Shown here: piece after piece, positions 54,243 to 63,002 of the stretch
How positions within the stretch are numbered: position 1 is the first letter of the stretch
How the letters are laid out: every line of letters starts with the position of its first letter
Origin: Massilia aquatica
Lineage (GTDB): Bacteria > Pseudomonadota > Gammaproteobacteria > Burkholderiales > Burkholderiaceae_D
Assembly (NCBI RefSeq): GCF_011682045.1
Contig: NZ_VVIW01000007.1
Span: forward strand, 124,001-188,000
DNA length: 64,000 nt
Direction: 5' to 3'
The notes under the pieces: model-generated
Database searches by the model: none
What the model saw: only the letters and a program-made list of their open reading frames with translations
Told to the model about the DNA's origin: nothing
Made by a program: the position numbers and the translations under genes

Positions 54243-54956
54243 TTACAACCGTTCCATCAGCGCCGCGCGGTACTGGCGGCTGCACGGCACGCGCGCGCCG
54301 TCGCGCAGCACCAGTTCGCAGTCGCCCTTGTCGAGCGCCTCGACCCGCTCGATCCAGGCCAGTTGCACGGCGGCGCGCCGGTGGCAGCGCATGAAGCCCG
54401 GCCCCAGCTTGTCCAGCAGGCCGGCCAGCGTCTGGCGCATCAGCGGCTTGCCGGCCGTGTGCAGGACCACGTAGTTGTCGGCCGTTTCGATCCATCCGAT
54501 CTGGTCGATGCGGATCACGCGCGTGACGCCGCGTTCGGTCACCAATAACTGCTGCAACCCATGCTCGCCAACCAAGGGCGGCAGGGTTTGCGCGGCACGC
54601 GCCTGCAAGCGTTCGCGCAGGCGCAGAAGGGCACGCCGCAAGCGGGCCTGGTCGTAGGGCTTGAGCAGGTAGTCGATGGCGTTGGCGTCGAACGCCTTGA
54701 GCGCGTACTGGTCGAAGGCGGTCGCAAAGACGATCAGCGGGGCCGGCGCCGGCAGCGACGCGGCCAGTTCAAGGCCGCTCACCTCGGGCATCTGGATATC
54801 CAAAAACAGCGCGTCCGGCGCGAACGCCGCGATCTGCTGCATCGCTTCGATGCCGTCGCGCGCTTCAAGAATGGCGCTGATGCCGGTTTCCTGCGCCAGC
54901 AACTGGCGCAACTTGTCGCGCGCGGGGCGCTCGTCGTCGACGATCAGGAGGCGCAT
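54243..54956 (-). CDS. LytTR-type response regulator
   Basis: 237 residues. The receiver has the acidic pair DD (residues 7-8), phospho-acceptor Asp53 (FLDIQMP) and LLKPY lysine. The C-terminal ~105 residues are a LytTR DNA-binding domain (IDQIGWIETADNYVVLHTAG, then FMRCHRRAAVQLAWIERVE). The ATG at 54956 lies inside the kinase gene, overlapping it by 13 bases. The much longer open frame upstream is the kinase gene in another frame. Confidence 0.95.
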   Translation of the reverse strand: MRLLIVDDERPARDKLRQLLAQETGISAILEARDGIEAMQQIAAFAPDALFLDIQMPEVSGLELAASLPAPAPLIVFATAFDQYALKAFDANAIDYLLKPYDQARLRRALLRLRERLQARAAQTLPPLVGEHGLQQLLVTERGVTRVIRIDQIGWIETADNYVVLHTAGKPLMRQTLAGLLDKLGPGFMRCHRRAAVQLAWIERVEALDKGDCELVLRDGARVPCSRQYRAALMERL

Positions 54957-55999
54957 GGCACCGTCATCGTTGCGCGCACGCCGGCCGGCGCCAGTGGCGC
55001 CAGCACCAGGCTGGCGCTGGCGCCATACAGCGCCGCCATCCTTTCGCGCAGGTTGGACAGGCCCACGCCAGGCGGCGCATGCGGCGCCAGGGTGCCGGCA
55101 TCGTCGTCCAGCGTCACCACCAGCAGCTTGTTGTGGCGGCTGGCCGAGATGGCGATATGCACCGTCCCGCGCCGCTTCTCCACGGTGTGCTTGAAAATAT
55201 TTTCGAGCAGGGGCTGGATGCTCATCACCGGCAGCGCGCAGTCCAGCGCGGCGTCGTCGATGCGCCATGCGATCGCCACGCGCTCGGCGAAGCGCTCTTC
55301 CATCACGCGGGCGTAGCCGCGCACCAGCCGCAGTTCGGTCGACAGCGGCGCGACCTGCAGCTCGCCCACGTCGAGCGTGGCGCGCAGCACGTCGGCCAGT
55401 TCGATCAGGGTGGCGTCGGCACGCGCGACGTCGGTGTGCATCAGCGATGAAATGGTGTTGAGCGCATTGAACAGGAAGTGCGGCTGCATCTGCTGGCGCA
55501 GGCGCTGCAGGTGGGCCTGGCGCAGCAGGGCGTTGGCTTGTTCGGCGCGCAGCTTCTCTTCGAGCAGCTGGCGGTACGACAGGATGCCGAACACGATCAC
55601 CACGAACAGGCCGACGAACACCGACAGCTTGAGCGATTCGTACAGGAAGGTCGGCCCCCAGGCCGCGTGCTCGTAGCGCGAACCGGCCAGCGCGTACACG
55701 CCATGGCGGATGCCGAAGGCGATCGGCACGAAGGCCACCCAGTACATTGGCAGGAGCAGCGCCTGCAGGCCGAACCAGCGCCACGGGGTTGCCAGCAAAT
55801 CGTCGTAGCGGCGCGTGAGCCGGCGCTGGATCGCCAGCAGGACGGTCGCGGCCAGCATCGAGGAGCTTTCCCACAACACCGGCTGCCACAGCATGGTACC
55901 GCCGTCGCGCAGGTAATCCTCGACCGCGACCGATACCATCAAGGCCCAGAACAGCAGCCAGGCGACGCCGATAACGATGGTGGTGCGTTGCAGTGGCAT
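54944..55999 (-). CDS. LytS/YehU-type sensor histidine kinase
   Basis: 351 residues. Four membrane helices fill the N-terminal half. The His-kinase domain has the phosphorylated His174 in QPHFLFNALNTISSL, and an HATPase region with PLLENIFKHTVE and GVGLSNLRERM. It signals to the LytTR regulator downstream. The stimulus is unknown. Linkage to the acyltransferase suggests envelope modification. Confidence 0.95.
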   Translation of the reverse strand: MPLQRTTIVIGVAWLLFWALMVSVAVEDYLRDGGTMLWQPVLWESSSMLAATVLLAIQRRLTRRYDDLLATPWRWFGLQALLLPMYWVAFVPIAFGIRHGVYALAGSRYEHAAWGPTFLYESLKLSVFVGLFVVIVFGILSYRQLLEEKLRAEQANALLRQAHLQRLRQQMQPHFLFNALNTISSLMHTDVARADATLIELADVLRATLDVGELQVAPLSTELRLVRGYARVMEERFAERVAIAWRIDDAALDCALPVMSIQPLLENIFKHTVEKRRGTVHIAISASRHNKLLVVTLDDDAGTLAPHAPPGVGLSNLRERMAALYGASASLVLAPLAPAGVRATMTVPCAS

Positions 56000-56075
56000 G
56001 AGCGGGTAGGGGGCTGGTCGAAGCGCTGATGATTGCGTATTCTTTCGATCATGTCAAAGAAAAGGGAGAAACACG

Positions 56076-56681
56076 ATGGAGACAGCACCGGCGCAAGACG
56101 CCACCCCGCGCGCATTCGCCTCGCAAGCCGCGTGGGCCCAGTGGCTGGCCGGGCACCACGCCGGCTCGCGCGGCCTGTGGCTGCGCCATGCGAAGAAGGG
56201 CGCGCCTGAACCGACCGTGTCGTACCAGGAAGCGCTGGAAGTGGCGCTGTGCTTCGGCTGGATCGACGGCCAGAAGAAGGCCGAGGATGCGCATTACTGG
56301 CTGCAGCGCTGGACCCCGCGCGGCAAGCGCAGCATCTGGTCGCAGGTGAACCGCGCCAAGGCGCTCGCCTGCATCGCCGAGGGCAAGATGCAGCCGGCCG
56401 GCCTGGCAGAAGTGGAGCGCGCACAAAAGGACGGCCGCTGGGAGGCCGCCTACGCGCCCGCCAGTTCGGCCCAGGTGCCGCCCGACTTCGAGGCGGCCTT
56501 CGACGCGCACCCGGGCGCGCGCGAGTTCTTCGCCACGCTCAATTCGCAGAACCGCTACGCGATGCTGTTTCGCATCCAGACCGCCAAAAAGCCCGACACG
56601 CGCGCGCGCCACATCGCCAACTTCGCGGCGATGCTGGCGCGTGGCGAGATGCTGCATCCGGTCATGGCCAAAAAAACCTGA
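56076..56681 (+). CDS. YdeI/OmpD-associated family protein
   Basis: 201 residues. Family blocks are WAQWLAGHHAGSRGLWLRHAKKG, VSYQEALEVALCFGWIDGQKK, and RWTPRGKRSIWSQVN. The C-terminal helix FFATLNSQNRYAMLFRIQTAKKPDTRARH is the YdeI tail. Members have been linked to resistance to peptides and to porin regulation. The biochemical function is not settled. Divergent from the histidine kinase gene. Confidence 0.88.
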   Translation: METAPAQDATPRAFASQAAWAQWLAGHHAGSRGLWLRHAKKGAPEPTVSYQEALEVALCFGWIDGQKKAEDAHYWLQRWTPRGKRSIWSQVNRAKALACIAEGKMQPAGLAEVERAQKDGRWEAAYAPASSAQVPPDFEAAFDAHPGAREFFATLNSQNRYAMLFRIQTAKKPDTRARHIANFAAMLARGEMLHPVMAKKT

Positions 56682-56689
56682 GCGCAGCG

Positions 56690-57661
56690 TTAGTCGTCGC
56701 CGCCGCCGTCGCCCTTGATCCTGGTGCCGCGCTCGGCATCGAGCCTGGCTTTCATGGCGCCGGCATCGGTCATGAATTCGTCGACGCTGTGATCGGGACT
56801 GACGCGCGTCGATGGCGGCATCAGCACCGACATGAACAGTTCGTCCGCCACGCGGCCGTAGCGCAGCTGGTTGCTGATCAGGACCAGGCCCGAGCCGATC
56901 ATGGCGATGATCAGGCAGGCGAGTCCGAAGCGGCGGGTCTGGTGCGGCTTGACCGTCCCCAGGTGAAAGAAGATCACCCCGGCCACGATGGCGATGGCCA
57001 CGTGCGCGCTGTAGGCGGTGAGCGCTTCGAGCGAGAACGCGTAGGCCGCGGCACTCGCCCCCAGTTTGTAGGCCAGCACCGCCGTCAGGCCGCAGCCGAA
57101 AATGAACAGGTGGCGCCCGAGCCGCGCGTGGCGCCCGAACAGGCGGTTGGCGAAGGCCCAGGCGCCGCCCCATACCAGCCCCGCGCCGATGCCGAAGGCC
57201 AGCGGCAGCAGGTAGCGGATCAACTGGAAGGCCTGGGTGTCGCCCAGCCAGGTGGTGATCAGCGCAAAGGCGCCGGTCAGGAGCATGCCGACCACGCCGG
57301 GAATGGCGCCCTCCCAGCCGTGCATGGTGCGGTCGACCATCTCGGGTCCGACCGGAAAGTCGGCCCCGCGCACGCGCAGGGTTGTGTGGCCGATGCGGAT
57401 CACCGTGTCGCCGCTCAGCGCCAGGCTGGACTTGCGTTTGCCGAGGTGGATCACCCCGTTTTTTGTGCCCAGGTCGCGCAGCACGGCCTGGCCGTCCTCG
57501 CCCGCTTCGAGCACGGCGTGGCGCGGCGCGGCGAAGGCGTCGTCGAGAATGAAGTCGTTGTCGTAGCCGCGCCCGAAGCGGATCGGCAGCGCGTTGACCT
57601 GGTGCCGGTGCAGCACGTCGCCATTACGCGCCAGCGTTTCGATGAAGTAGGGGCCCTTCAT
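56690..57661 (-). CDS. FHA-domain membrane protein
   Basis: 323 residues. The FHA domain (about 1-110) has the phosphothreonine-binding pattern IRFGRGYDNDFILDD, PRHAVLEA and LGTKNGV. It is followed by about six membrane helices and a charged C-terminus with low complexity (KGDGGGDD). It is coupled to the protease gene upstream by an ATGA overlap. The FHA part should face the cytoplasm, where it would read Ser/Thr phosphorylation. No kinase gene is present nearby. Confidence 0.85.
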   Translation of the reverse strand: MKGPYFIETLARNGDVLHRHQVNALPIRFGRGYDNDFILDDAFAAPRHAVLEAGEDGQAVLRDLGTKNGVIHLGKRKSSLALSGDTVIRIGHTTLRVRGADFPVGPEMVDRTMHGWEGAIPGVVGMLLTGAFALITTWLGDTQAFQLIRYLLPLAFGIGAGLVWGGAWAFANRLFGRHARLGRHLFIFGCGLTAVLAYKLGASAAAYAFSLEALTAYSAHVAIAIVAGVIFFHLGTVKPHQTRRFGLACLIIAMIGSGLVLISNQLRYGRVADELFMSVLMPPSTRVSPDHSVDEFMTDAGAMKARLDAERGTRIKGDGGGDD

Positions 57662-59094
57662 TTCTTGTTCCCGCGTGCCAGCGCTTCGAGGAAGGCGCGC
57701 GTGGTGCGCAAGCCGTTCTCGTACGAGACGCCCGACAGGTCAAGGCGGCTCTGCAAGGTGGCGCGGGCGTCGTCGGTGCTGGCCGTGAGCAGGGTGAAGT
57801 TGTACAGGCCCGCGAACTTGCGGTAGGCGCGCACGCAGGTCACCGCGCGCAGCGGCAGCGACTTGGTCTTGACGAATTTTTCGGTGCACATTGGCCCGGT
57901 CATGCGCGTATCTTTGGTGCTGCCCAGGTTATCGGTCTTGAACAGGGTCGAGGCCAGCACCGCGAAGCGCACCGGGTCCAGGATGGCCGAGCGCACGTAC
58001 TGGTGCGTCATCGACACGTGCCCGGTCTGCTGCGAGTCGGACACGAAAATGGCCGACTCCATCGCGCAGGCCATGGTGTCGGCATTGAAGGTCGCTTCGG
58101 CCTTGACGTTGGAGCGCCCCCAGCAGCGCACCTGTTCGGACTCGCGCACCGGCACCTGGTACGGCCCCATGGTCTTGAGCGAGAGCGGCGCATCGAGCAG
58201 GCGGTCGATCATGGCGCGCTGGTGCGCCAGCAGTTGTTCGCCGATCAGGGGATTGAAATCCTTCGGCTTGCTGGTCTGCGCCTGCACTTTTTTCAGCAAT
58301 TCCTGGGCATAGCGCACCGGCACCAGGAAGCTGATCAATTCGCCATCGCGCCGTTTCGACACGTTCACGCCCGCCACATCGCCGCCCACGGTCACGCTGG
58401 GGCCGCCGCTCATGCCCGAGTTGATCGGGCCGGTGAACATGAGCTGATCGTAAAAGCTGCGTGAGATGATGCCGTTGTAGGACCCTTCCGAAATGGCGAA
58501 GCCGAGGTCGAGAGGATTGCCCAGCGAATACAGATACTGGCCCTGGGTTAGTTTGACCAGTTTCTCGGGGATGTTGAAAAAGCCGCTGCCGTTGCGGTTG
58601 ATGCGCACCACCGCCAGGTCGTGCAGCACGTCCACGGCCAGCAGCTCGACCGGGCCGCTCTTGCCGTCGGTATCGATGTATTCGCCGACGTACACATCCG
58701 GGTCGATCGCCATTTGCGATACCACATGATAATTGGTCAACACCAGGTTGCTGGTGCCGACCATGAAGCCCGAACCGACGCTCGACTGGCTGCGCCCGTT
58801 CTTGAGCAGCATGCGGATTTGCAACAGGTCGCCCTTGGCGGCGGAATACACTTTTTGCGCGGCCGAGGAGGGCGGCGGCAGGGCGGCGTTTTCGTCGACC
58901 TCGGGCGCGGGCACGGTGCCGGGCGGGGGCTGGGCGCCCGGTGGAATCACGGCGGGGACGGTCGGAGGGATCGCGCCCGGAATGGCCAGGGAAGCGGGCG
59001 GCCGGGGCGGCAGCGCAGCCTTGGCGGGCGGCGCCGCCGCGACAGCATGGGTCGCAAGGCAATAAGCAAGCACTGCGGTATTGACAAATTTCAT
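57658..59094 (-). CDS. Exported trypsin-like (S1C) serine protease
   Basis: 478 residues from the ATG at 59094, with AAGGA upstream. There is a signal peptide, then a Pro/Ala-rich linker (~20-75). The catalytic triad is His123 (LTNYHVVS), Asp159 (VLHDLAVVRI) and Ser229 (NSGMSGGPS), the trypsin-like fold of the DegP/HtrA group but with no PDZ domain. The C-terminal ~220 residues are not recognised. It overlaps the FHA gene by 4 bases, so the two proteins probably work together across the inner membrane. Confidence 0.88.
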   Translation of the reverse strand: MKFVNTAVLAYCLATHAVAAAPPAKAALPPRPPASLAIPGAIPPTVPAVIPPGAQPPPGTVPAPEVDENAALPPPSSAAQKVYSAAKGDLLQIRMLLKNGRSQSSVGSGFMVGTSNLVLTNYHVVSQMAIDPDVYVGEYIDTDGKSGPVELLAVDVLHDLAVVRINRNGSGFFNIPEKLVKLTQGQYLYSLGNPLDLGFAISEGSYNGIISRSFYDQLMFTGPINSGMSGGPSVTVGGDVAGVNVSKRRDGELISFLVPVRYAQELLKKVQAQTSKPKDFNPLIGEQLLAHQRAMIDRLLDAPLSLKTMGPYQVPVRESEQVRCWGRSNVKAEATFNADTMACAMESAIFVSDSQQTGHVSMTHQYVRSAILDPVRFAVLASTLFKTDNLGSTKDTRMTGPMCTEKFVKTKSLPLRAVTCVRAYRKFAGLYNFTLLTASTDDARATLQSRLDLSGVSYENGLRTTRAFLEALARGNKK

Positions 59095-59172
59095 GCAATC
59101 CTTCGGTGGCAAGAACTGTTTCTTCTATCTTGCCACCAGCTTAGCGTATTTGCGCGATATCGTGGTTCCCTT

Positions 59173-59241
59173 AGAGCCTGTATCGGCAGGGCGGGGGGGC
59201 AGGCGCGCCACCTGCGACGCCGGCCTGCCGAGATAGGCTCT
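59173..59241. repeat. Long imperfect inverted repeat after ribA
   Basis: AGAGCCTGTATCGGCAGG (59173-59190) pairs with CCTGCCGAGATAGGCTCT (59224-59241) with two mismatches. The loop of 33 bases is G/C-rich. The right arm begins at the last base of the ribA stop codon. There is no T run. It may end ribA transcription, or be a dispersed palindromic repeat. Confidence 0.55.
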
Positions 59242-59885
59242 TATAGCTCGCCGTCCTGTGCGACCGGCTCGGCCAGCGGGGTCATCATGTGGCCGAGCTT
59301 GGCTTCTTTGGTGTTCAGGTAACTGTTGTTGGTGGCGTTGCGGTTCACCAGCAGGGGCACGCGCTCGCTGACGGTGACGCCGAGTTTTTCCATCGCGGCA
59401 ATCTTGCGCGGATTGTTGGTCATCAGGCGCAGGGAATCGATGCCGAAATGGGCGAACATCGGCTGGCACAGCTCGTAGCTGCGGGCGTCGGCATGAAAAC
59501 CGAGGGCCAGGTTAGCCTCGACCGTATCGGCGCCGGCTTCCTGCAGGCGGTAGGCGCGCATCTTGTTGACCAGGCCGATGCCGCGTCCTTCCTGGCGCAG
59601 ATACAGCAGGATGCCGCGGCCTTCTTCGGCGATGCGCTTGAGGGCGCCTTCGAGCTGGGCGCCGCAGTCGCAACGTTGCGAGAAAAGCACGTCGCCGGTC
59701 AGGCATTCGGAGTGGACGCGCGCGAGGACGGGTTGGCCGTCGCCGATGTCGCCCAAGGTCATCGCCAGGTGCTCCTTGCCGGTTGCGTGCTCGACAAACG
59801 CGTGCAGGGTGAACTGCGCCCAGGGCGTGGGCAGCGCGCAGGAGGTCGTGTAATCGAGGAGTTCTTCAGTGACAGGGGAGGGCAT
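59241..59885 (-). CDS. ribA: GTP cyclohydrolase II
   Basis: About 214 residues from the ATG at 59885. It opens GTP in the first step of riboflavin synthesis. The zinc site is Cys-x10-Cys-x-Cys in [18 protein letters not shown]. Catalytic-region motifs are [17 protein letters not shown] and, near the C-terminus, [13 protein letters not shown]. It is not fused to RibB. A longer in-frame extension upstream is not supported. Confidence 0.95.
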   Translation of the reverse strand: MPSPVTEELLDYTTSCALPTPWAQFTLHAFVEHATGKEHLAMTLGDIGDGQPVLARVHSECLTGDVLFSQRCDCGAQLEGALKRIAEEGRGILLYLRQEGRGIGLVNKMRAYRLQEAGADTVEANLALGFHADARSYELCQPMFAHFGIDSLRLMTNNPRKIAAMEKLGVTVSERVPLLVNRNATNNSYLNTKEAKLGHMMTPLAEPVAQDGEL

Positions 59886-60108
59886 GGCGATGTTCTCAAA
59901 TCTATTGCTGTAGCCGCAAGTGTAGCGGAAAACCGACGCAGCCGTTGGGGGAGGGGCTCTAAACCCCGGCCACGCTGCACTTGCCATTGGCCGAGAACCG
60001 GTCGTTCCCGCCGAGTGCCGCCTTGGCGCGGGAACGACGGTTCTTAAATCATACGGTCAAGGTAAAGTCCGGGTGCGCAGCGTCCTCCCGCGCACCCGGC
60101 TCTACTGA

Positions 60109-60810
60109 TTAATAAGGCAAATCAAACACCAGCACCTCGGCCGCTTCGGCATTCTCGATCTTGACAAGGCTCTCCTGCGTCATTTTCAAGGCATCGCCGC
60201 CACCGAGCCGCACGCCGTTGACCATCAGCGAGCCCCGGATCAGGTGCACATACCCGGTGCGGCCCTCGGCCAGCTTGTGCTCCAGCACTTCGCCGCCATT
60301 CAGGATCCCCGCATAAATCGCGGCATCCTGGTGAATCAGCACCGAACCCTGGCGGCCATCGCTGGATGCGATCAAGCGCAATTGCCCGATTTTGCTTTCC
60401 GGCGCAAAGTGCTTTTCCTCGTAGCTCGGAGGAATGCCCGTCACGTTCGGCTGGATCCAGATCTGCAGGAAATGCACCGGTTCCGTCGCCGAGCCGTTGA
60501 ACTCGCTGTGGCGCACGCCGCTGCCGGCGCTCATCCGCTGCACATCGCCGTAATGCAGCACCGATCCGGTGCCCATGCTGTCCTTGTGTTCCAGCGCCCC
60601 TTCCAGCACGTAGGAAATGATCTCCATATCGCGGTGGCCGTGGGTGCCAAAACCTTGCGACGGCGCTACTTTGTCTTCGTTGATCACCAGCAGCGGACCA
60701 AAGCCGGTGTGTTTTGGATCGTGATAATGACCGAACGAAAAGGTATGTTTCGATTGCAGCCAGCCATGATTTGCGTTGCCACGTTCTGCGCCTTGACGAA
60801 TTTCCAACAT
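60109..60810 (-). CDS. Pirin-family protein (quercetinase-like bicupin)
   Basis: 233 residues from the ATG at 60810 (GGAG upstream with six-base spacing). The N-terminal cupin shows FGHYHDPKHTGFGPLLVINED and the metal-binding GTHGHRDMEIISYVLEG; the second cupin is less conserved. YhhW and related pirins oxidise quercetin or act as redox-responsive cofactors. Divergent to a LysR gene, which is the usual context of this family. Confidence 0.93.
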   Translation of the reverse strand: MLEIRQGAERGNANHGWLQSKHTFSFGHYHDPKHTGFGPLLVINEDKVAPSQGFGTHGHRDMEIISYVLEGALEHKDSMGTGSVLHYGDVQRMSAGSGVRHSEFNGSATEPVHFLQIWIQPNVTGIPPSYEEKHFAPESKIGQLRLIASSDGRQGSVLIHQDAAIYAGILNGGEVLEHKLAEGRTGYVHLIRGSLMVNGVRLGGGDALKMTQESLVKIENAEAAEVLVFDLPY

Positions 60811-60856
60811 GATATGCTCCGTTTCTTTTAAGTTAATGTGCAATAATTTCGAATCC

Positions 60857-60878
60857 ACTTGACCGGTGGATTTCAAGT
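60857..60878. promoter_or_regulatory. LysR-type inverted repeat between pirin and lysR genes
   Basis: ACTTGA (60857-60862) and TCAAGT (60873-60878) with a 10-base spacer, containing the T-N11-A of LysR boxes. It is about 50 bases before the pirin start and about 85 before the lysR start. Confidence 0.45.
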
Positions 60879-60962
60879 TCGCTGCACCGATGAAGCTAGT
60901 ATAGGCCTCGTCAAGCGAATCAAAAAACGGAAAAATTTGCCCGCTATGATCGAAAAAATCGA

Positions 60963-61898
60963 ATGTTAAAACTGAGCCTGGATGCCCTGCTGATCATCGA
61001 CGCCATCGACCGTCGCGGTTCCTTCTCCAAAGCCGGGCAGGAATTGCACCGGGTGCCCTCGACCATTTCGTACACGGTCGCCAAGCTGGAAGAGGATCTG
61101 GGCGTGCGGGTGTTCGAGCGCAACGGCCCGCGCATCCTGCTCACCCCGGCCGGACGCGAACTGCTGACCGAAGGGCGCTACCTGCTCAAGGCCGCGCAAG
61201 ACCTGGAACATCGCGTGCGCCGGGTCGCGTCCGGCTGGGAGACCGAACTGGGCATCGGCATCGATTCCATGTTTTCCGTGCTGGCGCTGCACGACGACAT
61301 CCGCGCCTTTTACCACGTGGCCGAGCAGACCCGCCTGCGCATCGTGCAGGAAACCTTGTCCGGCCCGTGGGAAGCCTTGCTCGACCGCCGCGTCGACCTG
61401 CTGGTGGGCGTGGCCGGTGACGGTCCGGCCGGCGGCGGCTATGTGGCGCGTCCGATCGGCACGATGCCCTTCGTGTTTGCCGTCGCGCCCGCTCACCCGC
61501 TGGCCGGCCTGCCCGAACCGCTCTCGCGCAACCAGTTGCAAAACCACCGCGCCATCGTGGTGGCCGATTCGGCCCGCAACATGGCGGCGCGCACCGTCGG
61601 CCTGCTGCTGGGCCAGGACGCGCTGACCGTCCCGACCATGCAAGCCAAGTTCGACTTGCAGGTCGCCGGACTGGGCTTCGGCTTCTTGCCGGAATCGTGC
61701 GCCCGTCCGGCCATCGAGCACGGCCGGTTGGTCGAAAAGCAAGTCGAAGAAGTGCGCAGCGCCGAAACCTTTTATGTGGCCTGGCGCGTGGGCGAGGAGG
61801 GCGCGGCACTGCGCTGGTGGCGCGAGCGCATGCAGCGCCCCGGCCTGTTCGCGCAACTGTCCGGATATCTTCCGGGCGGATCTGCAACACACGGGTAG
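60963..61898 (+). CDS. LysR-family regulator, divergent to pirin
   Basis: 311 residues. The HTH is SLDALLIIDAIDRRGSFSKAGQELHRVPSTISYTVAKLEEDLGVRVFERNGPR in parts, typical of LysR. The effector domain has VDLLVGVAGDGP and VAPAHPLAGLP. LysR genes divergent to pirin usually activate it. The inverted repeat at 60857-60878 would be the binding site. Confidence 0.93.
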   Translation: MLKLSLDALLIIDAIDRRGSFSKAGQELHRVPSTISYTVAKLEEDLGVRVFERNGPRILLTPAGRELLTEGRYLLKAAQDLEHRVRRVASGWETELGIGIDSMFSVLALHDDIRAFYHVAEQTRLRIVQETLSGPWEALLDRRVDLLVGVAGDGPAGGGYVARPIGTMPFVFAVAPAHPLAGLPEPLSRNQLQNHRAIVVADSARNMAARTVGLLLGQDALTVPTMQAKFDLQVAGLGFGFLPESCARPAIEHGRLVEKQVEEVRSAETFYVAWRVGEEGAALRWWRERMQRPGLFAQLSGYLPGGSATHG

Positions 61899-61985
61899 GA
61901 CATCGCGCAAATTTCCCATCAATCGCCTTGCTTGTTGATCTAACCCTTGGTGACGGTGAATTCCTCGGGGGTAACATGAAATTCG

Positions 61986-63002
61986 TTGCCACCCACCATC
62001 TCGATCCCGATGACCTGCTCGAGCCCGGCCCCTTTGCTTGTATTCCGCGTCTTGGCAGACCGTCGCGGCTTGCCGTCCGGCCTGCTGATCGACGTTGTCG
62101 CACCTTCCGGCGAAGCGCGCCTGGCCAGTGCCGTCATCGACGATCTTGGCGCCCTGTGCCGGGATTTTCCCTGCCTGTACCGCCCTGATGCCGACCCGCA
62201 GCTGGCCGCCGGGCTGGCCAGCCACGGCTGGACCGAGCTGGCCGAGCGCACCCTGTTCCGCGCCGGCGAGCGCTTTACCAGCATGCCGCTGCCGCCGGAT
62301 GCGCGCTGGATCGACGGCGACTGGTGCCTGGGCGCGCCGGCCAAGGTGCTGGCCAGCCAGGCCGCCTCGCGCACGCTCGCGCTGCAACTGGTGCAACTGG
62401 TCGCGGCCGACGCCGACACCCACGAAATCGAAGCGCTGCTGCGGCTCGACCCGACCATGTCCTACCAGCTGCTGCGCCTGGTCAACTCGCTCGGCATGGG
62501 CGCGGTGCGCCGCATCACCAGCTTCGGCCAAGCGCTGCTGATCCTCGGACGCCAGCAACTGCGGCGCTGGCTCAACCTGATGCTGTTCGCCGCCCAGAAA
62601 GGCGACATCCGCTCGCCCATGCTGCTGGCGCGCGTGGCGGTGCGTGCGCGCGCCCTCGAACTGCTGGCGCGCACGCGCGGCCTGGACAAGCTCACGCAAG
62701 AGCAAGCCTTCATGACCGGCATGTTCTCGCTGCTCGGCATCCTGTTCGGACTGCCGCTGGCAAACTTGCTGGCGCCGCTGTCGATCAGCGAGTCGGTGCA
62801 GGGCGCGCTGCTGCATCACGACGGTGAACTGGGCGCGCTGCTGGGCCTGGTCGAACTGGCCGAACGGGGCGACACCGATGCCCTGGCGGCGCGCCTGACG
62901 GGGTTGCAGATCGCGCCGGCCGACTTCAATGGCGCCATCCTGGAAGCGCACCGCTGGATGCTCGGCGCGCTGCGCGACAGCGGGGCGGGTAGCCATGGCT
63001 GA
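61986..63002 (+). CDS. HDOD-domain signalling protein, probable frameshift at the start
   Basis: 338 residues in this frame. The central HDOD domain shows LLRLDPTMSYQLLRLVNSLG and ITSFGQALLILGRQQLRRWLNLML, as in YuxH-type signalling proteins; no EAL motif is seen. The best ribosome site (GGGGG) and an ATG AAA at 61976 open a different frame (KFVATHHLDPDDLLEPGP). Reading three instead of four C at 62029-62032 would join it to LLVFRVLADRRGLPSG in this frame. Otherwise translation must start at TTG 61986 or ATG 62010. It overlaps the next gene by 8 bases. Confidence 0.8.
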   Translation: MPPTISIPMTCSSPAPLLVFRVLADRRGLPSGLLIDVVAPSGEARLASAVIDDLGALCRDFPCLYRPDADPQLAAGLASHGWTELAERTLFRAGERFTSMPLPPDARWIDGDWCLGAPAKVLASQAASRTLALQLVQLVAADADTHEIEALLRLDPTMSYQLLRLVNSLGMGAVRRITSFGQALLILGRQQLRRWLNLMLFAAQKGDIRSPMLLARVAVRARALELLARTRGLDKLTQEQAFMTGMFSLLGILFGLPLANLLAPLSISESVQGALLHHDGELGALLGLVELAERGDTDALAARLTGLQIAPADFNGAILEAHRWMLGALRDSGAGSHG

